Translations under genes and position numbers: made by a program | Assembly (NCBI GenBank): GCA_022827195.1 | Contig: JAJDTL010000002.1 | Coordinates: 62,001-126,000, forward strand | Origin: Caldilineaceae bacterium | GTDB lineage: Bacteria; Chloroflexota; Anaerolineae; Caldilineales; Caldilineaceae | DNA length: 64,000 bases | Reading direction: 5' to 3' | The notes under the pieces: generated by a model | The model's input: only the letters and a program-made list of their open reading frames with translations | Database searches by the model: none | What the model was told of the DNA's origin: nothing | Shown: piece by piece, positions 30,199-39,618 of the stretch | Layout of the letters: every line of letters starts with the position of its first letter | How positions within the stretch are numbered: position 1 is the stretch's first letter

Positions 30199-30457
30199 AG
30201 CAGTCTCTCCAGTTCTTTCAGTTTATGCTGATCCTAAAGCCATCGGATCGATAGATGTATCGCGCCAGCGACGTGGGGGAAGGGAGCGGCCGCCGGCGAA
30301 GGGAGGGACCGCGTCGAGGGATTCTGCAGCGCTGAGGAATCTGTCGGTATGCCGCAGCAAACGCGAGCCAGCTCTCTTCCACCCTTCCCGGCCCCTCAAG
30401 CGACTCTCTGTCCCATTTTGGCAGTTCCCAAGGCGGCAGCCCTTTTGCAAGTTTGAT

Positions 30458-31786
30458 TTAAGACTCGAGCGATTCAGCAACTGCTTCCAGTAGTGGCGGG
30501 ATGACGACCGGGTCACCCGCTACGCCGGTCGCCGCGGGCACATCCTTCAGGCCGCTGCCCGTATTGATGACTACTACAGTCTCGTGGGACTTCACAAGTC
30601 CATGCCTGCGAGCTTCGAAGAGGCCCGCCAGGGCGGCGGCGCCTGCCGGCTCGCCAAATACGCCGCCCTGCCGTGCCAGGGGCAGAATCGCCTGCAGAAT
30701 CGCCTCGTCCTCCGCCAGGACGAAGGCGCCCCCGCTCTCGCGCACGGCCCGGAGTGCTTTGATCGCATCGCGCGGCGCGTTGACCCCTATCGAGTCAGCT
30801 GCGGTTGCGGCAACCACGGTCTGGGGTATTTCCAACCCGTCGCGCCAGGCGTTGTGAATTGCGGCGCTGGCGGTAGACTGTACGCCGAAGATGCGCGGAA
30901 CGCGTTCGATCCAGCCGAGGCGGTGCAGTTCCCAAAAGCCCTTATACACGCCTCCGATGATCGAGCCGTCGCCGACCGAGATAAAGACTGAATTGGGGGC
31001 CTGGAATGAAGATTTGCCCTCTCCGCCGCCGGCCGATCGCGCCGGACCTCTTGCTTGCGCCAGCTGGGCCGCAATCTCGAAACTGACCGTCTTCTTGCCT
31101 TCGGTCATGTATGGATTGTATCCAGTATTGCGGTTGTACCATCCAAACTTTTCGCACGCTCTTACACACAGGTCGAAGGCATCGTCGTAAGTGCCGTCAA
31201 CAGCCAACACGCGGCTGCCGTAAACGAGGAGCTGGGCGACTTTCGCCTCCGGCGCGGTGTGGGGAACGAAAATGACTGTCGCCTGTGCTGCGGACGCGCC
31301 CAGCGCGGCCAACGCGGCGGCAGCGTTTCCCGTACTGGCCGCGGCGACGACCACGCGACCTGTCTCACGCGCCCTGGCGAGGGCGATTGCCGAGGCCCGA
31401 TCCTTCAACGAGGCTGAAGGGTTGCGGCCATCGTCCTTGATGAAAAGTTGGTTGACCCCGACAACGTCTGCCAGTCTTTGTGGGCGAAGCAAGGGCGTAT
31501 TTCCCACAGGAAGCGGCGGCAGCGATTCGACCCTAACAGGGAGTAGGGGCCACCAGCGCTCGATCGAGCGAGTGGATGCGCCGTCGTTTCCTTCAGCGGT
31601 CCATGCCAGCCTTTTGCGTGTAGCAATGATGGAATCGTAGTCATAGACGGCGTCGAGATGTCCCAAGTCGCTGCCGGCATTGGGTCGGCAGGGGCAAACG
31701 TATTCCAGCTCTCCCGGGGCATAGTTCTGCCCGCAGCGGAGGCACTGCAGTCCGGTCAGAAAACTCCTGTCATTCGGCTGGGACAT
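30458..31786 (-). CDS. thrC: Threonine synthase
   Basis: A 442-residue enzyme converting O-phosphohomoserine to threonine. An N-terminal zinc-ribbon (C15-x2-C18 and C31-x-C33) precedes the PLP domain with Lys128 in SASLKDRAS. Further family signatures are AASTGNAAAALAALGA, NPYMTEGKKTVSFEIA, FISVGDGSIIGGVYKGF and the C-terminal NTGSGLKDVP. Its 3' end is followed by a 259-base gap, in which no gene is seen, before the other PLP enzyme on the same strand. Confidence 0.94.
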   Translation of the reverse strand: MSQPNDRSFLTGLQCLRCGQNYAPGELEYVCPCRPNAGSDLGHLDAVYDYDSIIATRKRLAWTAEGNDGASTRSIERWWPLLPVRVESLPPLPVGNTPLLRPQRLADVVGVNQLFIKDDGRNPSASLKDRASAIALARARETGRVVVAAASTGNAAAALAALGASAAQATVIFVPHTAPEAKVAQLLVYGSRVLAVDGTYDDAFDLCVRACEKFGWYNRNTGYNPYMTEGKKTVSFEIAAQLAQARGPARSAGGGEGKSSFQAPNSVFISVGDGSIIGGVYKGFWELHRLGWIERVPRIFGVQSTASAAIHNAWRDGLEIPQTVVAATAADSIGVNAPRDAIKALRAVRESGGAFVLAEDEAILQAILPLARQGGVFGEPAGAAALAGLFEARRHGLVKSHETVVVINTGSGLKDVPAATGVAGDPVVIPPLLEAVAESLES

Positions 31787-31831
31787 TAAACGATTTGCCT
31801 TTCGAGAAAGGAGTTCCGCAGGCGATATGGT

Positions 31832-31860
31832 ATAGTAGAAGTCATGGGGCGGTTTGGCAA
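31832..31860 (-). promoter_or_regulatory. Promoter of thrC
   Basis: Minus-strand TTGCCA (31855-31860), 17-base spacer, TACTAT (31832-31837); leader about 39 bases. Confidence 0.55.
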
Positions 31861-32022
31861 GTCTAAACTAAGTCCAGAGCGAAGCCATCTGACGACCAGG
31901 GAACACTCTGGCAACTTCCTCGGCAGGCCGGTTCGCAATTTTTCGCGTAGAACACTAGCCGTTCGACCGAATTCGGGGACCATTTTTGCGTCGTGTATTC
32001 GCAGTCAGGAATTGACGGTCTA

Positions 32023-32451
32023 ATGAGTCGGAATTGGGCCCGCGTGCTTGCCATTGGCGATCTGCTGGCATTTGTGGTGTTTGTCATCCTAGGGCGAATC
32101 GTTCATGCCGGTTCGGGGCCGATAGACTGGCTAGCGAATGCGCCGCGCATTGCCGCGCCCTTCCTTTTGGGATGGGTAATCGCGGCGCCGGCTTTTGGCG
32201 CCTACGCGCGGGCCACTGCCCCTTGGACAGGTCGTTTCCTTTTGAATTCGGCGTTTACGCTCATAGCAGCCGATCTGATTGCCTTTGCGGTTCGAGGATA
32301 CTTGTTTTCAGACTCGGTGACAGAGCCGTTTGTCCTAACGGCCTTTGCCTTCACGGCGCTCCTTGTGCTTGGCTGGCGCCTGGTGTTTGCGCGTATCCTG
32401 GCCCCAAGGACAGCGCGAGATTCACTGTCGCAAGAGGCTGTTCGCCAATGA
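32023..32451 (+). CDS. DUF3054-family membrane protein
   Basis: A 142-residue protein with four membrane helices. The pattern VLAIGDLLAFVVFVILGRIVHAG followed by PRIAAPFLLGWVIAAP fits the DUF3054 family, whose role is unknown. An in-frame GTG at 31993 would add 10 residues; ATG 32023 puts the first helix at the normal distance from the N-terminus. Divergent from thrC; the following glycosyltransferase lies 245 bases downstream with no gene between. Confidence 0.78.
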   Translation: MSRNWARVLAIGDLLAFVVFVILGRIVHAGSGPIDWLANAPRIAAPFLLGWVIAAPAFGAYARATAPWTGRFLLNSAFTLIAADLIAFAVRGYLFSDSVTEPFVLTAFAFTALLVLGWRLVFARILAPRTARDSLSQEAVRQ

Positions 32452-32675
32452 GGGCGTCCTTACCGCGGGCACCTCTTTGTCGGCCTGCTGCAGATTTTCC
32501 TAACAGCGCGCAGACCTGCTGTGGAAGGTTTGCTGAAACAATTTACCCTGCACAAACGTAGATATTGGCAGACGGTTCGAACTGGAATGTTGTATCGGAC
32601 TTCCGTCGCTTCTGCAAGTCGGAATAGATCCAGTCGCAAGGGGCCGACCCATCAGGGGCCGTTTCAAAAACAAAG

Positions 32676-32697
32676 TTTCGAACGGGACCGCTCGAAA
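32676..32697. promoter_or_regulatory. Inverted repeat over the glycosyltransferase start
   Basis: TTTCGA and TCGAAA flank a 10-base core, and the right arm ends on the A of the start codon. The neighbouring leader also contains GTTCGAAC (32573-32580). Could be an operator or a hairpin over the ribosome entry site. Confidence 0.35.
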
Positions 32698-33833
32698 TGC
32701 GAATTGCGTTGTTCAGCGACATCTACAAGCCCCATATTAACGGGGTGGTCAACCATGTTGGCCTGCTGAAAGAACATTTCGATCAGTGGGGCGAACAGGT
32801 CTACCTTTTTGTCCCAGAGCAGGACAAGGCGACCAGAGATGAGCACAATGTCATCCGATTGCCCAGCATCCCCATTGCTGACACGGGCTATCATCTATCC
32901 GTGCGTGTGGATTCCAGGTGCCGCGATATTTTAAAGCGAATGGATGTCATCCACGTGCACCATCCCTTTATCAGCGGCAGTTTTGGGCTGACTTTCGCCC
33001 GCCGCTATGATATTCCGCTCGTCTTTACCAGCCACACAAGGTACGACCTCTACGTTCAGCAATACCTGCCGCTTGTGCCTGAAACGCTGTCGGAGACCGC
33101 ATTGCACGCCTTCTTCCAGCGTTTCAGCCAGCGCTGCAGCGCGATCATTGCGCCCAGCCGCAGCGCAGCTTCGATCATGCCGTCGTGGGGCATCCAGGGT
33201 CGAGTCGTTGTCATTCCCAACGGAATCGATTTGAGCCGGTTCCACAAACCTGATGAGGCGACTTCCCGCGCCGATTACGGCATCCCGGAGCGGGCGGTCG
33301 TTGGCGTCTATGTAGGGCGGGTGAGCGGCGAAAAGGCCGTAGACCGCCTTTTGCGCATTTTCGCGGCGCTCAAAGAGGAAGTCCCTGAGCTGCATCTCCT
33401 CCTGGTAGGGGGAGGTCCGAGCCTCAGCGAATGCCGCCAACTGGCGCGTGAGCTGCATATGGACGGCCGCGTGACATTTTGCGGACCGGTAACTTACGAG
33501 CGCATCGGCGGCGTTCTGAGCATGGCCGACTTCTTCCTGTCTGCGAGCACAAGCGAAGTGCATCCTTTGACCTTCATTGAGGCGGCGGCCGCGGGGCTGC
33601 CGTCGATAGGCATCGACTCGCCAGGCGTCGCAGACATGATAGTCGACGGTGAGACCGGATTCCTGACCGCAGACAATGACCTCAGCATCGGACTGCGCAT
33701 CATGCAGATTGCGCGCGACGCCGAGTTGCGCGCCAAGATGGGACGGGCAGCCGGTCGCTACAGTCAGAGGTACTCTGCTCACAACAACGCCCGCGAAGTG
33801 TTGGGACTCTATCAGTCACTTCAAGAAAGTTAG
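32697..33833 (+). CDS. GT4-family glycosyltransferase
   Basis: A 378-residue GT-B glycosyltransferase. N-terminal MRIALFSDIYKPHINGVVNHV and the VIHVHHPF and FTSHTRYDLYVQQY segments are typical of the alpha-monoglucosyldiacylglycerol synthase branch of GT4. The nucleotide-sugar site is in PNGIDLSRF and YVGRVSGEKAVDRLL, and the E-x7-E motif is in HPLTFIEAAAAGLPSIG. A role in glycolipid synthesis is likely but the acceptor is not proven. It stands alone between a DUF3054 and a PIN-domain gene. Confidence 0.88.
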   Translation: MRIALFSDIYKPHINGVVNHVGLLKEHFDQWGEQVYLFVPEQDKATRDEHNVIRLPSIPIADTGYHLSVRVDSRCRDILKRMDVIHVHHPFISGSFGLTFARRYDIPLVFTSHTRYDLYVQQYLPLVPETLSETALHAFFQRFSQRCSAIIAPSRSAASIMPSWGIQGRVVVIPNGIDLSRFHKPDEATSRADYGIPERAVVGVYVGRVSGEKAVDRLLRIFAALKEEVPELHLLLVGGGPSLSECRQLARELHMDGRVTFCGPVTYERIGGVLSMADFFLSASTSEVHPLTFIEAAAAGLPSIGIDSPGVADMIVDGETGFLTADNDLSIGLRIMQIARDAELRAKMGRAAGRYSQRYSAHNNAREVLGLYQSLQES

Positions 33834-33939
33834 TGCCCCGCTTACAGGAACAGACAGGTCCCGCCGGTTCCGTTTTGGACTCCACAGAGATTGTAAAGTC
33901 GTATACTGTTTGCGCAAGACGCAGCGTAGAAAACGGGCA

Positions 33940-33968
33940 TTGCGCATTGGTGACAAGTGTTGTATCAT
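33940..33968 (+). promoter_or_regulatory. Candidate promoter of the PIN/TRAM gene
   Basis: TTGCGC (33940-33945), 17-base spacer, TATCAT (33963-33968); leader about 40 bases to the ATG at 34016. An additional TATACT occurs at 33902-33907 without a good -35. Confidence 0.4.
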
Positions 33969-34015
33969 GATTCTGTCACAATATTGTCTGCTTTGCTGGT
34001 CAGGAGGACCGGGCT

Positions 34016-35143
34016 ATGCGTTGGGGGCTGCTCCTGAGGGTGCTGGTTACCCTTATTTTTGCCCTGCTGGGATGGGAGTTGGGAAGACAGCTTGCGGGTG
34101 TCGATACCCTCAAGAGCCTTACGCTCTCGTCCGCACGCATTATCGTCCCGGCGATTGTCGTCAGCGGACTGATTGGTCTTGTCGCTGCTCCGTGGCTGAC
34201 ATTCAGGCCGGCTCACGCCCTTCGCTCCAGCCTGCGCCAGATCCCAACAGTTCAACTCATGGCTGCCACTGTAGGGTTGGCAGTTGGGTTGACAATCGCC
34301 GCGCTCCTGGCCTACCCTCTCTCGCTGCTGCCTAATCCATTCGGGACCATTTTGCCATTCGTCGGCGTTATTGTAATGGGCTATCTTGGCGTAACCATGA
34401 TGGTGTTGCGCCACCGGGAGATTCTGACCTTCTTCCGTCTTCAGAACGAGAGCCAGAACCAGCGGGATCTGCCTAAGTTGCCGCTCCTCGACAAGGGCAA
34501 GGGTGACGGTTTTACGCAGACGATGCTACTGGATACGAGCGTCATTATAGACGGACGTATCGCAGACGTAGCGGATACAGGTTTTCTGTGGGCAGTCCTG
34601 GCCGTCCCGCGATTCATCCTCAACGAACTGCAATATATTGCCGACTCGGCCGAGGTACTGCGGCGCAATCGCGGCCGGCGAGGGCTCGAAGTCCTGGACC
34701 GCCTGCAGCAGATCGAGAATGTCGAAATCGAGTTTCTCGATCAGGACCCGGTAGAAGCCCAGCATGTCGACGAAAAACTGGTCTACCTGGGAAGAGAGAT
34801 GGGCGCCGCCATCGTTACGAATGATTACAACCTGAATCGAGTTGCCAAACTTCAAGGTGTGCGTGTCCTAAACATCAACGAATTGGCCAACGCCGTCAAA
34901 TCGGTCGTCCTCCCCGGCGAAGAGATGAGCATTCACGTAATTCAGGAAGGCAAGGAAGCCAACCAGGGGGTGGGTTACCTTGACGACGGGACCATGGTTG
35001 TTGTCGAACAGGGTCGCAGGTCCCTGGGCGCACAGATTTCGGTGCGCGTGACAAAGGTGCTGCAGACCAATGCCGGCCGCCTGATTTTCGCCGTCCCGGA
35101 AGAGGTGCAGGAACGCCGCCGCGCCTTCGAATCTGTCCGCTAA
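34016..35143 (+). CDS. Membrane-anchored PIN/TRAM-domain protein (YacL-like)
   Basis: Residues 1-140 contain four membrane helices. A PIN nuclease domain follows (about 168-290) with acidic residues in MLLDTSVIIDGRIADV, the E of NELQYIAD, and the D of AIVTNDYNLNRVA. A C-terminal TRAM domain (about 295-360) reads HVIQEGKEANQGVGYLDDGTMVVVE. This architecture is that of YacL, a membrane-associated putative RNase. ATG 34016 has AGGAGG 9 bases upstream. CysS and RlmB follow on the same strand; in other bacteria YacL is also encoded near cysS. Confidence 0.93.
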   Translation: MRWGLLLRVLVTLIFALLGWELGRQLAGVDTLKSLTLSSARIIVPAIVVSGLIGLVAAPWLTFRPAHALRSSLRQIPTVQLMAATVGLAVGLTIAALLAYPLSLLPNPFGTILPFVGVIVMGYLGVTMMVLRHREILTFFRLQNESQNQRDLPKLPLLDKGKGDGFTQTMLLDTSVIIDGRIADVADTGFLWAVLAVPRFILNELQYIADSAEVLRRNRGRRGLEVLDRLQQIENVEIEFLDQDPVEAQHVDEKLVYLGREMGAAIVTNDYNLNRVAKLQGVRVLNINELANAVKSVVLPGEEMSIHVIQEGKEANQGVGYLDDGTMVVVEQGRRSLGAQISVRVTKVLQTNAGRLIFAVPEEVQERRRAFESVR

Positions 35144-35194
35144 TTCGACTTTCCGTCCCAAACACCTCACGCGCGTCCCCGCGACGAAACTCCC

Positions 35195-36607
35195 ATGGCG
35201 CTAAGCATCTACAATACGCTTTCGAGAAAGCGCGAGCCGTTTCAGACTGCCGAAGAGGGACGGGTGCGCATGTACGTCTGCGGCCCTACCGTGTACGCCG
35301 ACGCCCACATCGGCCATGCGATGAGCGCAATCGTATTCGACATGATCAGGCGATATCTCGAATACATCGGCTATGAGGTGACTTACGTCACTAACTTTAC
35401 CGATGTTGATGACAAGATCATCGTCCGCGCCAAGGAAACGGGCCAGGACCCCTTTCAACTGGCGCAGTTCTACACTGACAAGTACCTGATGCACCTCAGC
35501 GACCTCAACATCAAGCCGGCCGATACCTACCCGCGCGTGACCAACGAGATCTCAAATATCATCCGGACGATTGGCGAGCTGGGCGAGACCAACTATGCCT
35601 ACGAAATGGATGGCAGTGTCTACTTTCGCGTTCAAAACGATGATGACTATGGGAAGCTGAGCCGCCGGCGGCAGGAGGACGCGGTTGCGGGAACACGGGT
35701 CGATTCGGACGAACGCAAGGAGAATGCGGCCGACTTCGCGCTGTGGAAAGCGGCCAAGGCGGGCGAGCCAGCCTGGGAAAGCCCGTGGGGTCCGGGCCGT
35801 CCGGGCTGGCACATCGAATGTTCGGTCATGTGCCTTCATCATCTCGGCGAGACGATCGACATTCACGGGGGCGGCAACGATCTGATTTTCCCCCACCATG
35901 AGAACGAGATTGCACAGAGTGAAAGCCTCACCGGCAAGCCATTCGCCCGCTATTGGGTTCACAATGGGATGTTGCAGCTTTCCGGTGAAAAAATGAGCAA
36001 GTCGGTAGGAAACCTCGTCACAATCGACGAGTTCCTGCAAAGGTACTCGGCCGACGCGCTCCGGCTGCTGGTCTTCACCGCCCACTATCGCAAGCCGGTT
36101 GCGTATACGGAGGAGTCTATCGCGGCCGCGGAGCGAAGCGCGGCCAGGCTGCGAGGTGGATTGCGCCCGGCTAGCGGGACGGTTACCGTGGGGGAGAGCG
36201 CCGAAAACCTTAGGGAGACTGCCGAGGCGGCCCGCTCAGGTTTCAGGGTGGCGATGGACGACGACTTGAACACGAGCGCGGCCCTGGCCCAACTCTTTGA
36301 ACTTGTGCGGGCCATCAACTCGGCACGCGCCGCCGGTGTCTCGGGTCCCTTTTTCCAGGCGGCGCAGGAGACGCTGCGCGAACTGGCCGGCGTGCTGGGA
36401 CTCTCGCTTTCCGACGCCGGCGAATCCCAGGGCGATTCGCTGGCAGCGAAAGAGTTTATCGATCTGCTCGTCTCGCTGCGGACCGAGCTCCGGCAGGAAA
36501 AGCAGTGGGCGCTGGCAGACAAAGTCAGGGAAGGCCTGGCCTCTTTGTCTGTTTATCTTGAAGACACGCCGGATGGCACCGTCTGGCGCTTCGAGGACGC
36601 TGGATGA
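35195..36607 (+). CDS. cysS: Cysteinyl-tRNA synthetase
   Basis: A 470-residue class I synthetase charging tRNA-Cys. The zinc-site Cys of VCGPTVY, the HIGH motif in ADAHIGHA, zinc-binding [14 protein letters not shown] and [10 protein letters not shown], and the KMSKS loop near 262 are all intact. The C-terminal helix bundle ends with [18 protein letters not shown] and [13 protein letters not shown]. Its last codons overlap the ATG of the methyltransferase gene (ATGA), so the two are coupled, a common bacterial pair. Confidence 0.97.
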   Translation: MALSIYNTLSRKREPFQTAEEGRVRMYVCGPTVYADAHIGHAMSAIVFDMIRRYLEYIGYEVTYVTNFTDVDDKIIVRAKETGQDPFQLAQFYTDKYLMHLSDLNIKPADTYPRVTNEISNIIRTIGELGETNYAYEMDGSVYFRVQNDDDYGKLSRRRQEDAVAGTRVDSDERKENAADFALWKAAKAGEPAWESPWGPGRPGWHIECSVMCLHHLGETIDIHGGGNDLIFPHHENEIAQSESLTGKPFARYWVHNGMLQLSGEKMSKSVGNLVTIDEFLQRYSADALRLLVFTAHYRKPVAYTEESIAAAERSAARLRGGLRPASGTVTVGESAENLRETAEAARSGFRVAMDDDLNTSAALAQLFELVRAINSARAAGVSGPFFQAAQETLRELAGVLGLSLSDAGESQGDSLAAKEFIDLLVSLRTELRQEKQWALADKVREGLASLSVYLEDTPDGTVWRFEDAG

Positions 36608-37368
36608 GCGAACTGCTCGTGGGCCGGCACGCGGTGTGGGAGGCCCTGCGTGCGGGCAAACGCCGCTTCTACCGTCTTTGGTTGGAGGGCGTCGCCGAAT
36701 CTCGTCCCAAAGGGCGACTCGCCGAAATTGTACAGAGGGCCGAAAGCCGCAAAATTCCTCTGCGGTATGTCGAGGGCGGCCTCTTTGACCGCCTGCGACA
36801 GAACGAGCTAAATCCGCACGGAGTCGCCCTCGAAACCGGTCCTTTCCCTTACACCGACCTCTATGATCTACTGGACATCGGCAAGAGCAAGGTCGATCCT
36901 CTGTTCCTCGTCCTCGACCATCTGGAAGACCCGCGCAATCTTGGTACCCTCTTCCGGAGTTGTGAAGCGTTCGGCGTGGACGGCGTCGTTCTTCCCGAGA
37001 GGAGGGCGGCAGGAATTACACCCGCGGTAAGCAATGCTTCATCAGGCGCGGTCGAGCATCTTCCGGTAGCACAGGTCAAGAATATCAATCGAACAATCGA
37101 CCTGATGAAGGACAGCGACATCTGGACGGTAGGACTGGACATTCAGCCGGGCGCGACCCCGCTTTCTGAGGCCGATCTGGGAGGTCGCCTTGCCGTCGTG
37201 GTCGGCAATGAAGGGAAAGGCCTCAGCAGGTTGGCACGTGAGAAGTGCGACTTCTGCGTTACGATACCGATGAAGGGGGCCGTGGACAGCCTCAACGCGG
37301 CCATTGCAGGCAGCATCGTTCTCCACAGCGCATACCTGGCGCGAACATCCACAGCCGAGCCGAGCTAG
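36604..37368 (+). CDS. rlmB: 23S rRNA 2'-O-methyltransferase, TrmH/RlmB family
   Basis: A 254-residue SPOUT-class methyltransferase. N-terminal substrate domain begins [17 protein letters not shown]; the trefoil knot carries motif 1 [17 protein letters not shown], motif 2 [18 protein letters not shown], and motif 3 [20 protein letters not shown]. RlmB methylates G2251 of 23S rRNA in E. coli; TrmH-family relatives can target other sites, so the exact nucleotide is inferred. Start overlaps cysS by 4 bases. Confidence 0.9.
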   Translation: MSELLVGRHAVWEALRAGKRRFYRLWLEGVAESRPKGRLAEIVQRAESRKIPLRYVEGGLFDRLRQNELNPHGVALETGPFPYTDLYDLLDIGKSKVDPLFLVLDHLEDPRNLGTLFRSCEAFGVDGVVLPERRAAGITPAVSNASSGAVEHLPVAQVKNINRTIDLMKDSDIWTVGLDIQPGATPLSEADLGGRLAVVVGNEGKGLSRLAREKCDFCVTIPMKGAVDSLNAAIAGSIVLHSAYLARTSTAEPS

Positions 37369-37451
37369 GGTTGAGCTGAAAAAACCACCGAGCAGGTCAA
37401 GCAAACGATTCACCTGACGGGCGGAGCTGCACACAGTTGCTGCCCTGTGTA

Positions 37452-37793
37452 TCAGTCGCGTAGCCAGTACTTGGGAGGGCTGCCAAAGACGTCTCCCTCA
37501 TCGGGCGGCCAGTTCAGCGTCTCTTCAACCTGTTGGGCCAGCGCCAGGTCCTTCTCCGTCAGCCCTCCGACGTCATGCGTGTGCAGAAAGATGTCGACTG
37601 AACGGTAGTTGAGAACGAGACGCGGATGGTGGTTGGCTGCCTCGGCCAGAAAGCCAATGGCGTTGGCCACGAATTGTGTAACCCGCCAGTTCGCGGTGCG
37701 ATACTGACGGTGCAGCTCGCCGTCTTGCACCCCCCATGACGGCAACTCTGCGCTCAATCTCCGGCGGGCCTCCTCTTCGCTGATTCTACTCAC
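37452..37793 (-). CDS. phhB: 4a-hydroxytetrahydrobiopterin dehydratase
   Basis: A 113-residue pterin-4a-carbinolamine dehydratase. The active-site signature is intact: NHHPRLVLNYRSVDIFL with His55-His56, and THDVGGLTEKDLALA with His73. GTG 37793 was chosen because AAGGAGGAAGGAG lies just upstream and an in-frame longer start has no family similarity. In bacteria it recycles pterin cofactors or serves a related pterin step such as in molybdopterin metabolism; no pterin-dependent hydroxylase is near. Convergent with rlmB. Confidence 0.93.
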   Translation of the reverse strand: MSRISEEEARRRLSAELPSWGVQDGELHRQYRTANWRVTQFVANAIGFLAEAANHHPRLVLNYRSVDIFLHTHDVGGLTEKDLALAQQVEETLNWPPDEGDVFGSPPKYWLRD

Positions 37794-37927
37794 TTGCTCC
37801 TTCCTCCTTTGGGTCCACGTGCTATAGGCGGGACACAATGCGATAGAGAGCATTGTGCAGCTCTGTTGCCCGGAAGCCAACTGTGTTTCAGGCCTTGCGA
37901 AATGCGGCTATGGCGGCGGAACTGTTA

Positions 37928-37933
37928 TATAAT
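37928..37933 (+). promoter_or_regulatory. -10 element upstream of the cytochrome c lipoprotein
   Basis: TATAAT within TTATATAATGG, 72 bases before the ATG; no good -35 at normal spacing. Confidence 0.4.
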
Positions 37934-38005
37934 GGTGCCAAAATAGTGGGGCTTCACCAACCTCATTTGCGAGTCCAGTCTATTCAGTTTCGTTGGAGAC
38001 GGGGA

Positions 38006-38563
38006 ATGGCGCGTCGTACGTTACTCAAAACTACGCTATCTGCTGCAATGCTAGCCATGGTCCTGTTCAGCGCATGCGCGCCCGACCCGAGTTTGCAGCT
38101 GATTTCGCCGAATATGGTGATTCTGGGAGAAGGCGAAGTCTTTGTGCCGCCTACGCCCACCCCGCGGCCCCGCATCGCCGTACTGACCGATGAAGAGATC
38201 TACGCCGGTTTGCCTGACACGATTGCTCCCCTGATGCCGGGTGACTCCGCAGCCGGCGAAGCCCTGACCGTTCCTCACGGTTGCACAGGTTGCCATCAGC
38301 TCGACAACAGCCTGGTAGAGATTGCGCCCACCTGGTTTGAGATTGCGGATACGGCGGTTGGGCGGGCCCGACAGACGGGTGAAGCCGGGCCTGCGCTGTA
38401 CCTCTACACCAGTATCACGGATCCCGACAGCTTTGTCGTCAGTGGATACAACTCAGGCGAAATGCCCCAGACATTCTCTGACGATATGGACGCGCAGGAT
38501 CTCGCTCACTTGTTGACCTATTTGCTTTCGCTGCGAGCTGAGGCGGCTGTTCAGGAGCAGTAG
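38006..38563 (+). CDS. Monoheme cytochrome c lipoprotein
   Basis: From ATG 38006 (GGAGACGGGG ribosome binding site) the product has 185 residues. A signal peptide with lipobox FSAC (Cys24) anchors it outside the membrane, followed by a Pro/Thr-rich linker near 48-56. A single heme motif C93-T-G-C96-H97 lies in PHGCTGCHQLD, and Met153 in NSGEMPQTF is a likely distal ligand. The length and arrangement are those of class I c-type cytochromes carrying electrons at the outer face. No oxidase or cytochrome maturation genes are near. A terminator follows. Confidence 0.85.
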   Translation: MARRTLLKTTLSAAMLAMVLFSACAPDPSLQLISPNMVILGEGEVFVPPTPTPRPRIAVLTDEEIYAGLPDTIAPLMPGDSAAGEALTVPHGCTGCHQLDNSLVEIAPTWFEIADTAVGRARQTGEAGPALYLYTSITDPDSFVVSGYNSGEMPQTFSDDMDAQDLAHLLTYLLSLRAEAAVQEQ

Positions 38564-38603
38564 ACTCTCGGTTCTCCACTGAATACTAAAAGCAAGTCTT
38601 AAG

Positions 38604-38630
38604 AGCCGGTCCTTCAGGGGCCGGTTTGTT
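38604..38630 (+). terminator. Rho-independent terminator after the cytochrome gene
   Basis: AGCCGGTCC pairs with GGGCCGGTT around TTCAG, followed by TGTTGT. It begins 40 bases after the cytochrome stop and precedes the convergent mmuM gene. Confidence 0.75.
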
Positions 38631-38661
38631 GTGTACGGTGTCCGAACAGCCCGGGGTGGGG

Positions 38662-39618
38662 TCAACCGTTGAGAAGCAACCGGCGCAGTTTGCGGATATC
38701 CTCGGGCGACGTACGGCAACAGCCGCCGATCAGTTGGGCTCCGGCTGCTTTCCAGGTCGATGCCTCGCCAGCAAAATCGACGACACCGCTGCCGGTCTGC
38801 CACTCGCCGTCGACGCTGCCCCAGCAGGCACCGCTGTTGGGGTAACAGACAAGGGGCTTGCGCGTCGCTGCCCGCGCCCTTTTCAACAGCCCTGCCACGT
38901 GTTTGGGCGCCGTACAGTTCACACCGGTGGCGACGACGGTTTCGCAGCTGTTAGCCAGCTCCACGCAACGGGCAATTGGCTCACCGCGGCAGACGTGCTC
39001 GTCATCGCGGCAGCTGAATCCGATCCAGGCGGGCGTCCCCCTATACTCCGTCAACAGTTCGACCAGCGCCTCTCCCTCCACCAGGCAGGGTATGGTCTCG
39101 CAGGCCAGAAGGTTAGGTTCGGCGCCAAGCAGGGCCTCGAGACGAGGCCGGTGCCAGTCAATCAGCGCTTTCTTCGAGAGACCGAAGTCGCCCGTATATT
39201 CGGAGCCGTCGGCGAGGAACGCGCCGTAGCTACCGATAGAAGCGGCGACCAGCGGAGGCAGGCGTCGATGGGTTTCGCCTCGATGTTCGGCCGCAGCCAG
39301 GAACTGGTCGCGCGCTTCTTTTGCCAGATGCACGCTGCTCTGCAGTAGTTCCACGCCCCGCCTGCGGCTGAGTCCTCTCCGAGTGAATCCCTCAAAGCTG
39401 GCCTGGTAACTGGCGCTGATGGCGACATCTGCGCCGGCTTCGAAGTAGTCAAGATGAAGCTGGCGAACCGAGGCGGGGTCTTCGAGCAGAAGACGCGCCG
39501 ACCAGAGATCGTCCGACAGGTCGGCCCCTCTTCTTTCGAGCTCAGTCGCCAGGCCGCCGTCAAGGATCATGACGCCCTGGCCGATCAGAAACGGCTCCAG
39601 GGCGAGATTTCCGCTCAT
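38662..39618 (-). CDS. mmuM: Homocysteine S-methyltransferase
   Basis: A 318-residue zinc enzyme that transfers a methyl group, usually from S-methylmethionine, to homocysteine. The barrel begins [17 protein letters not shown]; zinc cysteines are Cys235 in ATGVNC and Cys300-Cys301 in GGCCRT. Start codon overlaps the stop of the upstream aminopeptidase (ATGA), so the two are co-translated. The fusion with B12 domains found in MetH is absent. Confidence 0.93.
   Translation of the reverse strand: MSGNLALEPFLIGQGVMILDGGLATELERRGADLSDDLWSARLLLEDPASVRQLHLDYFEAGADVAISASYQASFEGFTRRGLSRRRGVELLQSSVHLAKEARDQFLAAAEHRGETHRRLPPLVAASIGSYGAFLADGSEYTGDFGLSKKALIDWHRPRLEALLGAEPNLLACETIPCLVEGEALVELLTEYRGTPAWIGFSCRDDEHVCRGEPIARCVELANSCETVVATGVNCTAPKHVAGLLKRARAATRKPLVCYPNSGACWGSVDGEWQTGSGVVDFAGEASTWKAAGAQLIGGCCRTSPEDIRKLRRLLLNG

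Noticed and set aside
30199-30457. Small gene between the two PLP-enzyme genes
   Set aside because: The only open frame runs into thrC in another frame and has no family features; the gap looks like plain intergenic DNA.
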